Positions 8,481 to 16,809 of a stretch of 62,846 bases of DNA are shown here, in pieces (the stretch's first letter is position 1; each line of letters starts with the position of its first letter). The translations under genes and the position numbers were made by a program. The stretch spans positions 26,637-89,482 of the forward strand of contig JAPPES010000157.1 in the NCBI GenBank assembly GCA_028824125.1, given 5' to 3'. The notes under the pieces are model-generated. The model was given only the letters and a program-made list of their open reading frames with translations. It searched no databases and was not told where the DNA came from. Source of the stretch: Candidatus Poribacteria bacterium (GTDB lineage: Bacteria > Poribacteria > WGA-4E > WGA-3G).

Positions 8481-8590
8481 GGTTATCCCTCCTTGTTTCT
8501 CTCTTTCAATATAGATCGTAACGCTTCATTGACGGCTTCTTCATTCGGAAAAGCATCGGCAACATCTGGATCAAGGTGGACAATGTTTGT
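8220..8590. repeat. Duplicated segment 3: antitoxin-pair coding region, copy 1
   Basis: This covers the AF2212-like gene and the 3' part of the DPDVA-type gene. It aligns base for base with 9764-10130 at high identity (I estimate near 88%). In copy 1 the upstream small gene is a free 75-aa protein; in copy 2 the same coding end is fused to a glycosylase-like protein. Confidence 0.8.
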
Positions 8591-8710
8591 GCCAGCAGCG
8601 TATCGCTCAGCATATTTCCCACGGATGCCGTTTTTTAGCAAAGTTTCGTCATACTCAGGAAGCAATTCGTCATTAAGTGAGGCTATGTCAGACAGTTCAT
8701 CAGAAAACAT
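8483..8710 (-). CDS. Small antitoxin-like protein with a DPDVAxAFPN-EAVNEAL domain
   Basis: The protein is 75 aa. LLPEYDETLLKNG and IRGKYAERYAAGTNIVHLDPD are followed by VADAFPNEEAVNEALRSIL. I know this arrangement as a widespread small family in cyanobacteria and other phyla, usually beside toxin-type genes, resembling BrnA or ribbon-helix-helix antitoxins. The final ~35 residues closely match the C-terminus of the DNA-glycosylase-like protein at 10027. The ATG at 8710 overlaps the end of the PD-(D/E)XK gene (stop at 8700), so translation is coupled. A longer ORF starting at 8812 lies within that gene and is not the real start. Confidence 0.7.
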   Translation of the reverse strand: MFSDELSDIASLNDELLPEYDETLLKNGIRGKYAERYAAGTNIVHLDPDVADAFPNEEAVNEALRSILKERNKEG

Positions 8711-9095
8711 TATCACCAGATTCTTTAATTTTATTATAGATGTCAGTTCCCATACCAACCAATTTCTCTCGGATTTCGTCCCAATCATCCCTGTCGTTTT
8801 TGCCTTTGTCAAGGACAGGAAAGATGACTTTTACTTCTTTAGGAGAGTCTTTATATTCCCAAGTGTAATCTGATTTTGGAAACAGTGTCATGATCTTCTT
8901 TCTATGGTCTGCATCCTTGAAGTGCAATCGAATACAACATCGTTGGTTAATGATGTAAAGTTCCACCCCAGTGTTCCGAATATTTTTCCGTATAGAGCGG
9001 TCGTTCCTGAGCGGCACAGGTTTTCCAACAAATAGTCCACCCAATTTACCTTCGCGGATCGGAGCCCAAAACTCGCTATACCCAACTTTTTGTTT
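8700..9095. repeat. Duplicated segment 2: DUF4268-like coding region, copy with nuclease gene
   Basis: This is the counterpart of 7078-7480. The encoded domain is shared across its whole length, with the two ends of the domain most conserved and the middle diverged. This suggests an older duplication under selection at the two conserved ends, or gene conversion. Confidence 0.7.
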
Positions 9096-9686
9096 ATGTA
9101 TTGCAGACCGCGCAACGTTCCCGTTAAGCTGGTGCAAGTTAGTTAATTTTAATACGTGTTTATTTAAATATTCCTCTATTTGCATCAGACGCATCAAGGG
9201 ACATTGGAGTGCCTTAGTCTCATGTTTCGCATAGTTTCTCAGTTCATCTAAGCACTCTTGAAACTTCTCATTTACAATACACTCAATAATAATACCATAT
9301 TTCCTCTTGATATTTTTTTGAATTTCTGTAAGATGTCGCATTTCATTGTTTTTAGGTTTTCCTTTTGAATCCTTGACTATTGGACTCCAAAGCATGAAAT
9401 GTTGGTCGTATCCATCCAAGTGTTTTTGGGCATATTCAATATCTTTGGAGAACTTGTTTGTAAATTTCTGAATATTATCGGTTCGATTGCTTTTGGAATT
9501 GACGTATTGGAGTCCCCCTATATGAATGGCTACTTCGCAAATATAGACTCGCTGTTCCACTAAGTTCAGTCCAACAACGTCAATTTCGCCTTGAGATTTT
9601 CCTGTGTACACGTTCCTTTCAATAAATTTACAACCCTTGATGTATCGTAAATATGAAGATACAATTTGTTCGCCCACATTTAGCAT
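8700..9686 (-). CDS. PD-(D/E)XK-like nuclease N-terminus fused to a DUF4268-like C-terminal domain
   Basis: This is a 328-aa protein. The N-terminal ~150 residues show a restriction-endonuclease-like core: GEQIVSSYLRYIKGC, then KSQGEIDVVGLN, then RVYICEVAIHIGGLQYV. The Glu, Asp and second acidic Glu of GEID-x-EV are present, but the usual Lys of E-x-K is replaced by Ala, so catalysis is uncertain or uses another residue. The C-terminal ~125 residues match the HEPN-type neighbour at 7078, including VGYSEFWAPIREGK and DRDDWDEIREKLVGMGTD. The start ATG has only a weak ribosome site. It sits between two antitoxin-like pairs. I read it as a possible nucleic-acid-cleaving effector; the target is unknown. 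Confidence 0.75.
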   Translation of the reverse strand: MLNVGEQIVSSYLRYIKGCKFIERNVYTGKSQGEIDVVGLNLVEQRVYICEVAIHIGGLQYVNSKSNRTDNIQKFTNKFSKDIEYAQKHLDGYDQHFMLWSPIVKDSKGKPKNNEMRHLTEIQKNIKRKYGIIIECIVNEKFQECLDELRNYAKHETKALQCPLMRLMQIEEYLNKHVLKLTNLHQLNGNVARSAIHKQKVGYSEFWAPIREGKLGGLFVGKPVPLRNDRSIRKNIRNTGVELYIINQRCCIRLHFKDADHRKKIMTLFPKSDYTWEYKDSPKEVKVIFPVLDKGKNDRDDWDEIREKLVGMGTDIYNKIKESGDNVF

Positions 9687-9763
9687 TTCGGTGTCTTTTT
9701 AGTGTTTTATGTTATACAAATGCCGCCTCTACAGAACTGCTGTGGCTTTTCCGAAAGACAACA

Positions 9764-10024
9764 TTACCGCGTTTGTAACTTAGCTTTTTCTTCATCGTAG
9801 TTGTCATAGATACTCATTTCAGGGCTTTCCCAGTCTTCAGCAAAGCACGTTAGGCGAGCGCGCAGATTTGCCGCTTGTGCTTCGTCAATGCCCCGTTCTC
9901 GCGAATCTATAGAACCGGGTGAAAGAAAAGTTACAATGACACGTGTACCTTCACACACATCACTGGGTGTTTCCGAAAGTTCAATTTTCCCGTTGTGATA
10001 GACACCTTCAATGGTTGTGGACAT
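9764..10024 (-). CDS. AF2212/DUF104-like small antitoxin-type protein, copy 2
   Basis: This 86-aa near twin of the protein at 8220-8480 differs mainly at LSPGS against LLSGS, at one further Ser/Leu exchange, at a TC/AS pair and at one Ile/Val. The sequence before its ATG reads AAGAAAAAATAACC where copy 1 has AAGGAGGGATAACC, so the Shine-Dalgarno core has been lost. Translation may now depend on coupling to the gene ending 2 bases upstream at 10027. It is probably a nucleic-acid or toxin-binding antitoxin type; its partner is unproven. Confidence 0.7.
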   Translation of the reverse strand: MSTTIEGVYHNGKIELSETPSDVCEGTRVIVTFLSPGSIDSRERGIDEAQAANLRARLTCFAEDWESPEMSIYDNYDEEKAKLQTR

Positions 10025-10130
10025 GGTTATTTTTTCTTGTTTCTCTTTTTCAATACAGATCGCAACGCTTCATTAACGGCTTTTTCGTTCGGAAAAGCCG
10101 CGGCAACATCTGGGTCAAGACGAACAAGGT
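9764..10130. repeat. Duplicated segment 4: antitoxin-pair coding region, copy 2
   Basis: This is the counterpart of 8220-8590. The duplicated part ends within the upstream gene, at the point where the glycosylase-like part begins. That marks the fusion junction at roughly codon 220 of the 10027-10809 gene. Confidence 0.75.
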
Positions 10131-10809
10131 TTGTATCAACGAAATTTTGCTGCGGTCTGGCGCTAATTTCCCAAATGTAAGTGTCAACGTCTCGGACAGA
10201 GAGGCCTAAGCGTTCAGAAGATGCTTCCAATAGGTGCAGTGCCTCAATAGCTGAAACATTTCTGTCCAATATCTTAGACACAAATCTAATGATGTGTACA
10301 TCAGGTTTTGTGGTATCTGCACCAAAAAGCATGCGAAGGTATTGAAAACCAGCGATTCCAAACCCTTTAATGTTTAATGTCTGGTAATCTTCCGGTTTAG
10401 CTTGAATTGCCCACTGTTTAAGCACATCTTCTTCCGGAACATTTGGCATTTCCTCAACGATTTTGCAAACAAACTCCACGACAGAATGAAGAGTATTGGC
10501 GCGATCCTCGTAATTGTAATTTAGTTCCTGTTGCATGAATGCATGAGGCGTTGGATAACTTGCAATAAGTTTAGCTAAATCTCTTACCTTGCGTATTTTT
10601 GGATTTTCGTTAACGAAGGCATCTAGCCGAGGCACTACAAACCCATCGTATTTTCTGTTGAGAGAAAGAACGCAATCAATGACGAGAACAGCTGGCGGAC
10701 GTGCCCATGCTGGATCTACGGTCCCGAATCCTTGAACATCAGACCCAAGTCGTTTGATTCCTTCAACGACAGCATTTATGTCTGCTTCTGCAATACCAAT
10801 CTCATTCAT
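10027..10809 (-). CDS. HhH-GPD-like DNA-glycosylase-type protein fused to an antitoxin-like tail
   Basis: This is a 260-aa protein. The segment LNIKGFGIAGFQYLRMLFGA, followed by DTTKPDVHIIRFV, has the helix-hairpin-helix, Gly-rich loop and PDVH-type Asp order of endonuclease III-like HhH-GPD proteins, near residues 143-175. The N-terminal helices fit the same fold loosely. The last ~35 residues (LVRLDPDVAAAFPNEKAVNEAL onward) match the end of the free 75-aa antitoxin-like protein at 8483. The fusion coincides with the edge of the duplicated DNA, so the tail seems to have been acquired by recombination. No iron-sulfur cysteines are seen. The predicted activity is weak; a structural role in the antitoxin complex is an alternative. 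Confidence 0.65.
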   Translation of the reverse strand: MNEIGIAEADINAVVEGIKRLGSDVQGFGTVDPAWARPPAVLVIDCVLSLNRKYDGFVVPRLDAFVNENPKIRKVRDLAKLIASYPTPHAFMQQELNYNYEDRANTLHSVVEFVCKIVEEMPNVPEEDVLKQWAIQAKPEDYQTLNIKGFGIAGFQYLRMLFGADTTKPDVHIIRFVSKILDRNVSAIEALHLLEASSERLGLSVRDVDTYIWEISARPQQNFVDTNLVRLDPDVAAAFPNEKAVNEALRSVLKKRNKKK

Positions 10810-10824
10810 TCTGCATCTACCCTT

Positions 10825-13800
10825 TTAAAAATCCAAACTCACACCCACCATAACCAAACGCGGAGAACTCCATGAAGCTGGGCTGGAATGCTTCTGTGCT
10901 GTCAACGGAATACCGTAGCGGTCATACGTCACCGCGTCAAGTAGGTTATCCAAATTTTTCGTGTTGAAGATGTTCCGTATATCCGCAAAGAAGGTATACG
11001 TTATCCCTCCAATCGTACTCCGTTTGCTAACCAGTGCATCAACATTGTAAGTTGCGGGGTAACGCTTTGAATTAATAGCAGGTTTTATCGGTGCTCTCGG
11101 ATTTGGCGTGTAGGGTAAACCGCTGGCATATCTACCAACAAAATTGACAGCAGATGCATAGGGCAACTGAATGTCTAAAAATGCGGAAACAATGTGCCGT
11201 TGATCCCAAGCTAATGGATGACTTTCAGTCACTTCAGGCTGCTGTCGGTAATAGGTGAGGTATCCCAAATTTCGACTGGAGCCTTTTCCCTTCGCGACAG
11301 AATAGGTATAACTCAGCGACCCGGAAACCGGACTATTCCCTGTGCGCCACTTACGGATTGCGAGTTCAAATCCCTGAACACGTCCGTAAATATCATTAAT
11401 AAAATAACTGTAATCGTTGGAAATATCAACATGGATACTACTCACAAGGTTGTTAATATCCTTCGTAAATCCTGTGATGTCAACGGTTAAATCATCTGTG
11501 AACTGCTGGATAATCCCAACCTCATAAGCGATAGTTCTCTCCGGTTCCAGGTCGGGATTCCCTTTCCTTCGGATTGCGCCGCGCATATCAAAACTGAGGT
11601 TCTCATAGAGATCATCACCGCGGGGAATCTGGTAGTAATGTCCATAAGTGAAGTGCAACTTCGCCCGTTCAGTAATCGGGAAGGAAATACCGAGACGGGG
11701 TGCGATCATGTGTTTCGTAGAAGGTTCAATCGGATCTTTGATAATCGGTAGGCCGACGTTATAAGTTTCATAGTCCAGTTTGATTGTGCCATCTGCATTA
11801 AGTTCGAGCGGATCAAGTGGATCTTCAGGTGAAACACCGTCTGGATTATAGATATCATATCGTAAACCAGCATTGACGATCATGCCTTCATATTCCATCT
11901 TATCTTGCGCATATAGACTGATGGAGGTAGGCGTCACATCATAATACTCTACATAGAGGTTTGAACTTCCATAATTTGTTGTCCCGAGATTGTAGAGGTT
12001 GTTCATTGAGAATTCAATACCGGTCTGGATTTGATGATTCTCTGTAACTTGGCTTGCAAAAACGCCTTTGAAAATTGAAGTCGTAGAATTACGGGTTGTC
12101 CAGAAGTTGTTATCTCCTGCGACATCGTAAGTTGTATCATTATATGCTTGCTGCGCTGGATTTCTAATTCTACCTTCTTCTTGATTTTCCTCAAAGGATA
12201 TATCTTTGTCGTAGGCGTTTTCATCAAACGTTTTATTTAATGGATCCCATATTCTTCCGGGTTGGTGACTGGCAAAAGAACGGTGGAATTGTCCAAACGT
12301 CAAGGTATAGAAGGTACCTGAGTTGATATTGTGTGAGAGTTGAACGGAAAGGCTTCGACCATCCCTATTGTCAATTTCAATTGCATTGGGTACAAAACGT
12401 AGACTCCCACCATAGTTGTTGAATTCGCGTTCATCATAGAGTCCACTTGCGGTAAGTTTGAGTTCAGGCGTTATTTCAAATTTGAGTTTGCCTTGGAGCG
12501 TGTGCCCGCCACTACCGCTATTGGGCAGATAACTTTCGTCGCGTCGCAACTGACTGGCGAAGGAGAATGTCAATCGATTGCCCCATATCGGACCGCTGAG
12601 CGCGAATTCACCAATATGACTTGGGGAAAGATTATAATTTTTTGTATCGTTGAACACATCGCTGTACTGTTCCAGATCCACAATATATCCATCGAATAGC
12701 ATAACCTGCTTCTTCTCATAGTCAATTACAGTGCCATCCGCATCCCTATAAGGTTGGCGTGTCATGATGATTTCGTCCGTATCAGGATCGACTTTCGGTT
12801 CATCTGTTTCTGGGTCAATAACAGGTTGCAGTGGATTCTCCGTTCTATCTGCATATACACCGGGAGCGATTTCCGTGAAGATTACCTGATCATCACCTTC
12901 TCGATTTGCTAACTCTCCAACTGTAACAGAATTCCCACGATAAGGTGTTTGATAATCGTAAGGTTTTCCGATGAATATCCCTCTAAAGGGCTCAAGTGCC
13001 ACGGGACGAAAGCCGTTGTCCGGGTCTAACCAAGGACCATATATTGGGTCGCCATGGTGTGTTCCCCATTGACCAACCCGGTACCTGATTCTGCCGGTAA
13101 ATTTATGTGTGCCAGCTTTTGTAATGAGATTAATTACACCAGATTGTGCATCACCGTGTTCAGCATTAAATCCGCCGGTGATAACTTCCATCTGTTCAAG
13201 CGCGTTTGTGCTAATTTGCAGCCCCAAACCTCTACCGATCGGATCATTAACTGGGATACCGTCAATAAGATATTTAACCTCCATTGACCTACCTCCGCGA
13301 ATATGTAGCGAACCCGTTGAGTTTAGCACTGCAACACCTGCTTGTGTTTGGAGAATGCCGTTCACGGTGTCGCGTGGCATAGCGGTAATTTCGTCCGCTT
13401 CAATTATCCGTGTTGTTTGCGTAACATCCTTTTTAATGAGTGGTTTCGTAGCAGTTACCGTCACACCTTCAAGTTCAACAACTTCAGAAGCCTCTAATGC
13501 AAAGTTTATGGTTGTGGTGAGTCCAGCGAAAACCTTCGTTGCCGCAACGGTCTTGGAACGATAGCCAGTGAGTTCAACTTGGATATCATATCCGCCTGGA
13601 TCAATGTTAGTCATAACATAGTAACCAGAATCGTTTGTTGTGGCAGTAGTACTTGTTCCGACAATTGTCACTTTAGCGTCCGCTAACGGTTGTTTTGTTG
13701 CTTCAGCAGTAACGATACCGGAAATTTTACCGATTGTAGCAGCAGTGGCTTCATAAGTGCCGACTATTGCTATGCATGTGAAAATACTTAGAAAAAACAG

Positions 13801-13830
13801 TCCTGTTTTAAAGATATTATCTACTTTCAT
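10825..13830 (-). CDS. TonB-dependent outer-membrane receptor with N-terminal carboxypeptidase-regulatory-like domain
   Basis: A signal peptide is followed by a beta-sandwich domain (GKISGIVTAEATKQPLADAK, then DSGYYVMTNIDPGGYDIQV) at about residues 31-110. The plug domain has IRGGRSMEVKYLIDGIPVND near 175-200 and IEADEITAMPRDTVNGIL before it. The rest is a long barrel ending in VMVGVSLDF with a terminal Phe, as expected for outer-membrane insertion. At 1001 aa it has normal length. It should import a large or scarce nutrient with TonB-ExbBD energy; none of these partners is in the window. AAGGAG precedes the ATG by 6 bases. The ligand is unknown, and no SusD-like gene is adjacent. Confidence 0.9.
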   Translation of the reverse strand: MKVDNIFKTGLFFLSIFTCIAIVGTYEATAATIGKISGIVTAEATKQPLADAKVTIVGTSTTATTNDSGYYVMTNIDPGGYDIQVELTGYRSKTVAATKVFAGLTTTINFALEASEVVELEGVTVTATKPLIKKDVTQTTRIIEADEITAMPRDTVNGILQTQAGVAVLNSTGSLHIRGGRSMEVKYLIDGIPVNDPIGRGLGLQISTNALEQMEVITGGFNAEHGDAQSGVINLITKAGTHKFTGRIRYRVGQWGTHHGDPIYGPWLDPDNGFRPVALEPFRGIFIGKPYDYQTPYRGNSVTVGELANREGDDQVIFTEIAPGVYADRTENPLQPVIDPETDEPKVDPDTDEIIMTRQPYRDADGTVIDYEKKQVMLFDGYIVDLEQYSDVFNDTKNYNLSPSHIGEFALSGPIWGNRLTFSFASQLRRDESYLPNSGSGGHTLQGKLKFEITPELKLTASGLYDEREFNNYGGSLRFVPNAIEIDNRDGRSLSVQLSHNINSGTFYTLTFGQFHRSFASHQPGRIWDPLNKTFDENAYDKDISFEENQEEGRIRNPAQQAYNDTTYDVAGDNNFWTTRNSTTSIFKGVFASQVTENHQIQTGIEFSMNNLYNLGTTNYGSSNLYVEYYDVTPTSISLYAQDKMEYEGMIVNAGLRYDIYNPDGVSPEDPLDPLELNADGTIKLDYETYNVGLPIIKDPIEPSTKHMIAPRLGISFPITERAKLHFTYGHYYQIPRGDDLYENLSFDMRGAIRRKGNPDLEPERTIAYEVGIIQQFTDDLTVDITGFTKDINNLVSSIHVDISNDYSYFINDIYGRVQGFELAIRKWRTGNSPVSGSLSYTYSVAKGKGSSRNLGYLTYYRQQPEVTESHPLAWDQRHIVSAFLDIQLPYASAVNFVGRYASGLPYTPNPRAPIKPAINSKRYPATYNVDALVSKRSTIGGITYTFFADIRNIFNTKNLDNLLDAVTYDRYGIPLTAQKHSSPASWSSPRLVMVGVSLDF

Positions 13831-13890
13831 TTACAACTCCTTATCTGTCTGTAAACACGCTATGCAAGCGTGCTTAGCGTTTAACAAACG

Positions 13891-14685
13891 TTACACTTCT
13901 AACACACTTTCAATGAATTTCAAACTTTTTAGGTTTCGTTCTGTATGGTACTGAATAAAACTACTGAGGACAAGTTTCAGTTCACGATGATTTCGCGTGG
14001 AGGCACGGATTCTGCTTAGCTTGCCCAATTCTGATTTCCGCAATGTCTTCAACAGTTCACAACTTCCGGGGGTTATTGAAAATGCAGAGGTGTCTCTGTG
14101 TTGACAATCCGCGCAAAGTAGTCCGCCGTGTCGGACGCTGAAGAACATCATAGGGGTGGTAGTAGATGCGTTCTGCGTATTTTTGATAGGTGAAGCAGCC
14201 ATAACCGAACCGCAGTTCGCGCACTGAGAAAGTTGTGGGGCATAACCTGCAAGGTCAAGGAATTTTATTTCAAAGACACGCGCCAATAACGGCACATCGT
14301 CAGTATCTGCTAAAAAATAATACGTATTTTGTAATAGTTCAAAAATTTCAGGATTCGCATCTCCTTCCGATGCAATGGCGTCAACTAATTCTGCTAAATA
14401 ACATCCGTAAGTAATTCGAGCAAAATCGGTACGGATTCCGTCAAAACCTTCAATGAGTTCAAAACTTGTAAGGTTTTGTAAATCTCTATTTTCGCGATAG
14501 TTAAAAAGGAGCATGCCATGATTGAGCAGCTCTAAACTACCACTCAGTTTGCTTTTCGGACTTTTTACGCCGTAAGCCACAGCTTTAACTTTACCAAAAT
14601 CAGGAGTATAGAAGGTAATGATCTTATGGGATTCGCGTAAAGGAAAAGCGCGAATTACAATCGCTTGTGTTTTTTGAGCAGGCAT
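13891..14685 (-). CDS. recO: DNA repair protein RecO
   Basis: This 264-aa protein starts AQKTQAIVIRAFPLRESHKI, the N-terminal OB-fold of RecO, with FTPDFGKVKAVAYGVKSPKSKLSG style motifs. The helical C-terminal domain carries a Cys pair CANCG and a later CADC, which form the zinc site. RecO loads RecA on SSB-coated DNA together with RecR and anneals complementary strands. It lies immediately downstream (minus strand) of tRNA-Pro. The ATG at 14685 is the only good start. Its neighbour downstream is the TonB receptor, which is not related in function. Confidence 0.9.
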   Translation of the reverse strand: MPAQKTQAIVIRAFPLRESHKIITFYTPDFGKVKAVAYGVKSPKSKLSGSLELLNHGMLLFNYRENRDLQNLTSFELIEGFDGIRTDFARITYGCYLAELVDAIASEGDANPEIFELLQNTYYFLADTDDVPLLARVFEIKFLDLAGYAPQLSQCANCGSVMAASPIKNTQNASTTTPMMFFSVRHGGLLCADCQHRDTSAFSITPGSCELLKTLRKSELGKLSRIRASTRNHRELKLVLSSFIQYHTERNLKSLKFIESVLEV

Positions 14686-14739
14686 GTCTTTATGTATGGG
14701 AGCAGTTGTTTATAGTCATGCGGTATAAGGCGGGATAAA

Positions 14740-14815
<76 letters not shown>

Positions 14816-14962
14816 TTCTTTCCTTAATTATACAGCATTTTTGGAACTTTGTCAAATCTTTAATTAACCTAAGTTGCTACGGACAAGATTTCGAGATGGC
14901 GGACACTGCTTTCTACGAAAAAACAAGGCATTTCCGCTGATACTTATGTTTTCTGTTATACA

Positions 14963-15019
14963 TCGGGGTTAGAAACCCCTCGGACAAGAGCATTCGCAAA
15001 TAGGTGGCAACTTGGGTTT
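14963..15019. repeat. Terminator-like repeat (family D) at the 3' end of the CNNM/CorC gene
   Basis: ATCGGGGTTAGAAACCCCTC, a spacer and AATAGGTGGCAACTTGGGTT abut the stop of the minus-strand gene at 15022. Other family D copies are at 24321-24376 and 60574-60675, and a partial one is near 134-152. Read on the minus strand it gives a GGGGTT hairpin after the stop codon, but this copy lacks a T-run. The remaining intergenic part (14816-14962) shows no gene. Confidence 0.7.
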
Positions 15020-15021
15020 AA

Positions 15022-16305
15022 TTATTCGGGATCTTCACCGTTAGCATTTTTTGGCATCTGAATTTGGATACGATGAATCCGCCGCTCGTCTGCTTCTAAT
15101 ACCGTAAATTCTATACCACGGTAGGTAAAAACGGTACCCTTTTCAGGGACTCGCCCAAGATGGTCTACCACAAACCCACCGATGGTATCTATATTTTCTG
15201 CTTCAAATTCTGTGCCAAGTTTTTCATTCAACTCAACAAGGTTCAGTCTGGCATCAACGGAATAGGTGTCTGGGCTAATTTGAATGTAAGCATCCTGTTC
15301 ATCTACTTCGTCTTCGTCTTGGATTTCACCAACAATCTCTTCAATAATGTTTTCAAGCGTTACAATTCCTGCTGTGCCACCATACTCATCTACGACAATA
15401 GCGATGTGCTGTTTGTGTTCTCGCAGCTCTCGGAACAGTTCAGAAATATTTTTGCTCTCAGGTGTAAAAAAAGGCGTACGACCCACAATAAGTTCGCTAA
15501 GGTTAATCGGTTTCTCCTCTGCCCAACAATCTAACATGTCTTTAACATGCAAGATTCCGACAATGTTATCAATTGTCTCTTCATATATCGGAATGCGTGT
15601 ATGTCTGCAAGCGATTGTTGTCTGCAAAACTTCGGCAGCTGAGGTTCCGACCTCAAGGCACATCATATCAGTTCGTGCTACCATAATTTCTCGGACCACT
15701 TTATCCGGTAAGTCCAGAATCCGAGCAATCATTTCGCGATTATCCGGTCCTAAAATTTCTTGGCTTTCGGCAACGTTATCAAGCGTTTCTAACACTTCTG
15801 GGGATACGAGACTATCCTGTGCTGATGTAACCTTACCGCCGCAGATACGCACAATCAGATTCACAAGAAAATTTAAGGGAATTAAAATTAGAAAACCGCC
15901 CCAATAGACAATACGCAAGGCACGTAACGCGTGAATAGTTGCCCCGCTGGGACTATTTTGGACGTAGTTTTTAGGAAATAATTCTGTGAAAACGACAAGA
16001 AGCAGCGCAGCAAGTCCACCGCTCAATATGGGATTTTCCCAAAATGTCGCGAACAAAACAACGGTTGCTACCATCAGAAGCGTTTTCGCTGTGATGATGG
16101 TTAGTGAATAGCGGCGCGGATGGCGCAAAAGCGATGTCAGGACCTCGTAGCGTTTTCCACCTTCCTCCGCAAATTCCAGAATATCTGCCCGCGTTAATCG
16201 AGCAAGCAATGCTTCTGCTGCTGAAAAGAGAGCATTTAAAATTAACAGAATTCCTAAACAAACTAATTTTATAGCTATACGTTGCTCATCCAAGCGTAAA
16301 ATCAC
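15022..16305 (-). CDS. CNNM/HlyC-CorC family membrane protein (DUF21, CBS pair, CorC domain)
   Basis: The N-terminal DUF21 domain has several hydrophobic segments (LVCLGILLILNALFSAAEALL; NPILSGGLAALLLVVFTELF; VYWGGFLILIPLNFLV). A CBS pair follows with IMVARTDMMCLEV, RHTRIPIYEETIDNIVGIL and HIAIVVDEYGGTAGIVTLEN, and a CorC/HlyC domain with VDARLNLVELNEKLG and DTIGGFVVDHLGR closes the protein at 427 aa. Such proteins are implicated in Mg2+/Co2+ transport or resistance. GTG at 16305 sits immediately after GGAGGT, so the real initiation codon may be slightly downstream. It forms an operon with ybeY and phoH, a common bacterial arrangement. Confidence 0.88.
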   Translation of the reverse strand: MILRLDEQRIAIKLVCLGILLILNALFSAAEALLARLTRADILEFAEEGGKRYEVLTSLLRHPRRYSLTIITAKTLLMVATVVLFATFWENPILSGGLAALLLVVFTELFPKNYVQNSPSGATIHALRALRIVYWGGFLILIPLNFLVNLIVRICGGKVTSAQDSLVSPEVLETLDNVAESQEILGPDNREMIARILDLPDKVVREIMVARTDMMCLEVGTSAAEVLQTTIACRHTRIPIYEETIDNIVGILHVKDMLDCWAEEKPINLSELIVGRTPFFTPESKNISELFRELREHKQHIAIVVDEYGGTAGIVTLENIIEEIVGEIQDEDEVDEQDAYIQISPDTYSVDARLNLVELNEKLGTEFEAENIDTIGGFVVDHLGRVPEKGTVFTYRGIEFTVLEADERRIHRIQIQMPKNANGEDPE

Positions 16306-16342
16306 ACCTCCGTTATATCTTTAATAATTGAATGTCCTAAGG

Positions 16343-16804
16343 TTAAATAGAAATTGTGTTCTTTTCAGTATCTATTTGCAAATCTTGCAAAATAGTATCC
16401 TGTTTTTCAAACATAACAGTGGCTTCCTCTTGTGTTTGGTGGTCATACCCGAGTAAGTGAAGCACACCGTGTACCGTTAGAAATGAGACTTCTTCTTCCA
16501 GTGAATGTTTTTCAGTTATTGCTTGGCGTTCCGCTGTTTCTAAGGATACAACAACATCCCCAAGGACATTCAAATTCATTAACTCGGTATTTTTACCTTC
16601 ATGTTGTGGAAATGCTAACACATCGGTTGGTGCGTCGATCCCACGATATTCACGATTCAGTTCTGTCATGCGGCTATCATCTGTTAACAAAACACTTATT
16701 TCATAGTCCACTAAATTATGTGCATCCAATGTCGCTAAAACGGCTCTGTGGATAATTTGGACATCAAACGCGGGGCTGCCGCTGACATTGGTAACATCAA
16801 TCAA
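16343..16804 (-). CDS. ybeY: Endoribonuclease YbeY (16S rRNA 3' maturation)
   Basis: The zinc-binding signature HGVLHLLGYDH (H-x3-H-x5-H) is near the C-terminus and REYRGIDAPTDVLAFPQHEG upstream matches the family core. At 153 aa it has standard length. YbeY is a metal-dependent ribonuclease involved in 16S rRNA processing and 70S quality control. The TTG start has AAGG about 9 bases upstream and follows the phoH stop by 5 bases. The order phoH-ybeY-corC is well conserved in bacteria and supports all three calls. Confidence 0.92.
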   Translation of the reverse strand: MIDVTNVSGSPAFDVQIIHRAVLATLDAHNLVDYEISVLLTDDSRMTELNREYRGIDAPTDVLAFPQHEGKNTELMNLNVLGDVVVSLETAERQAITEKHSLEEEVSFLTVHGVLHLLGYDHQTQEEATVMFEKQDTILQDLQIDTEKNTISI

Positions 16805-16809
16805 ATTCG

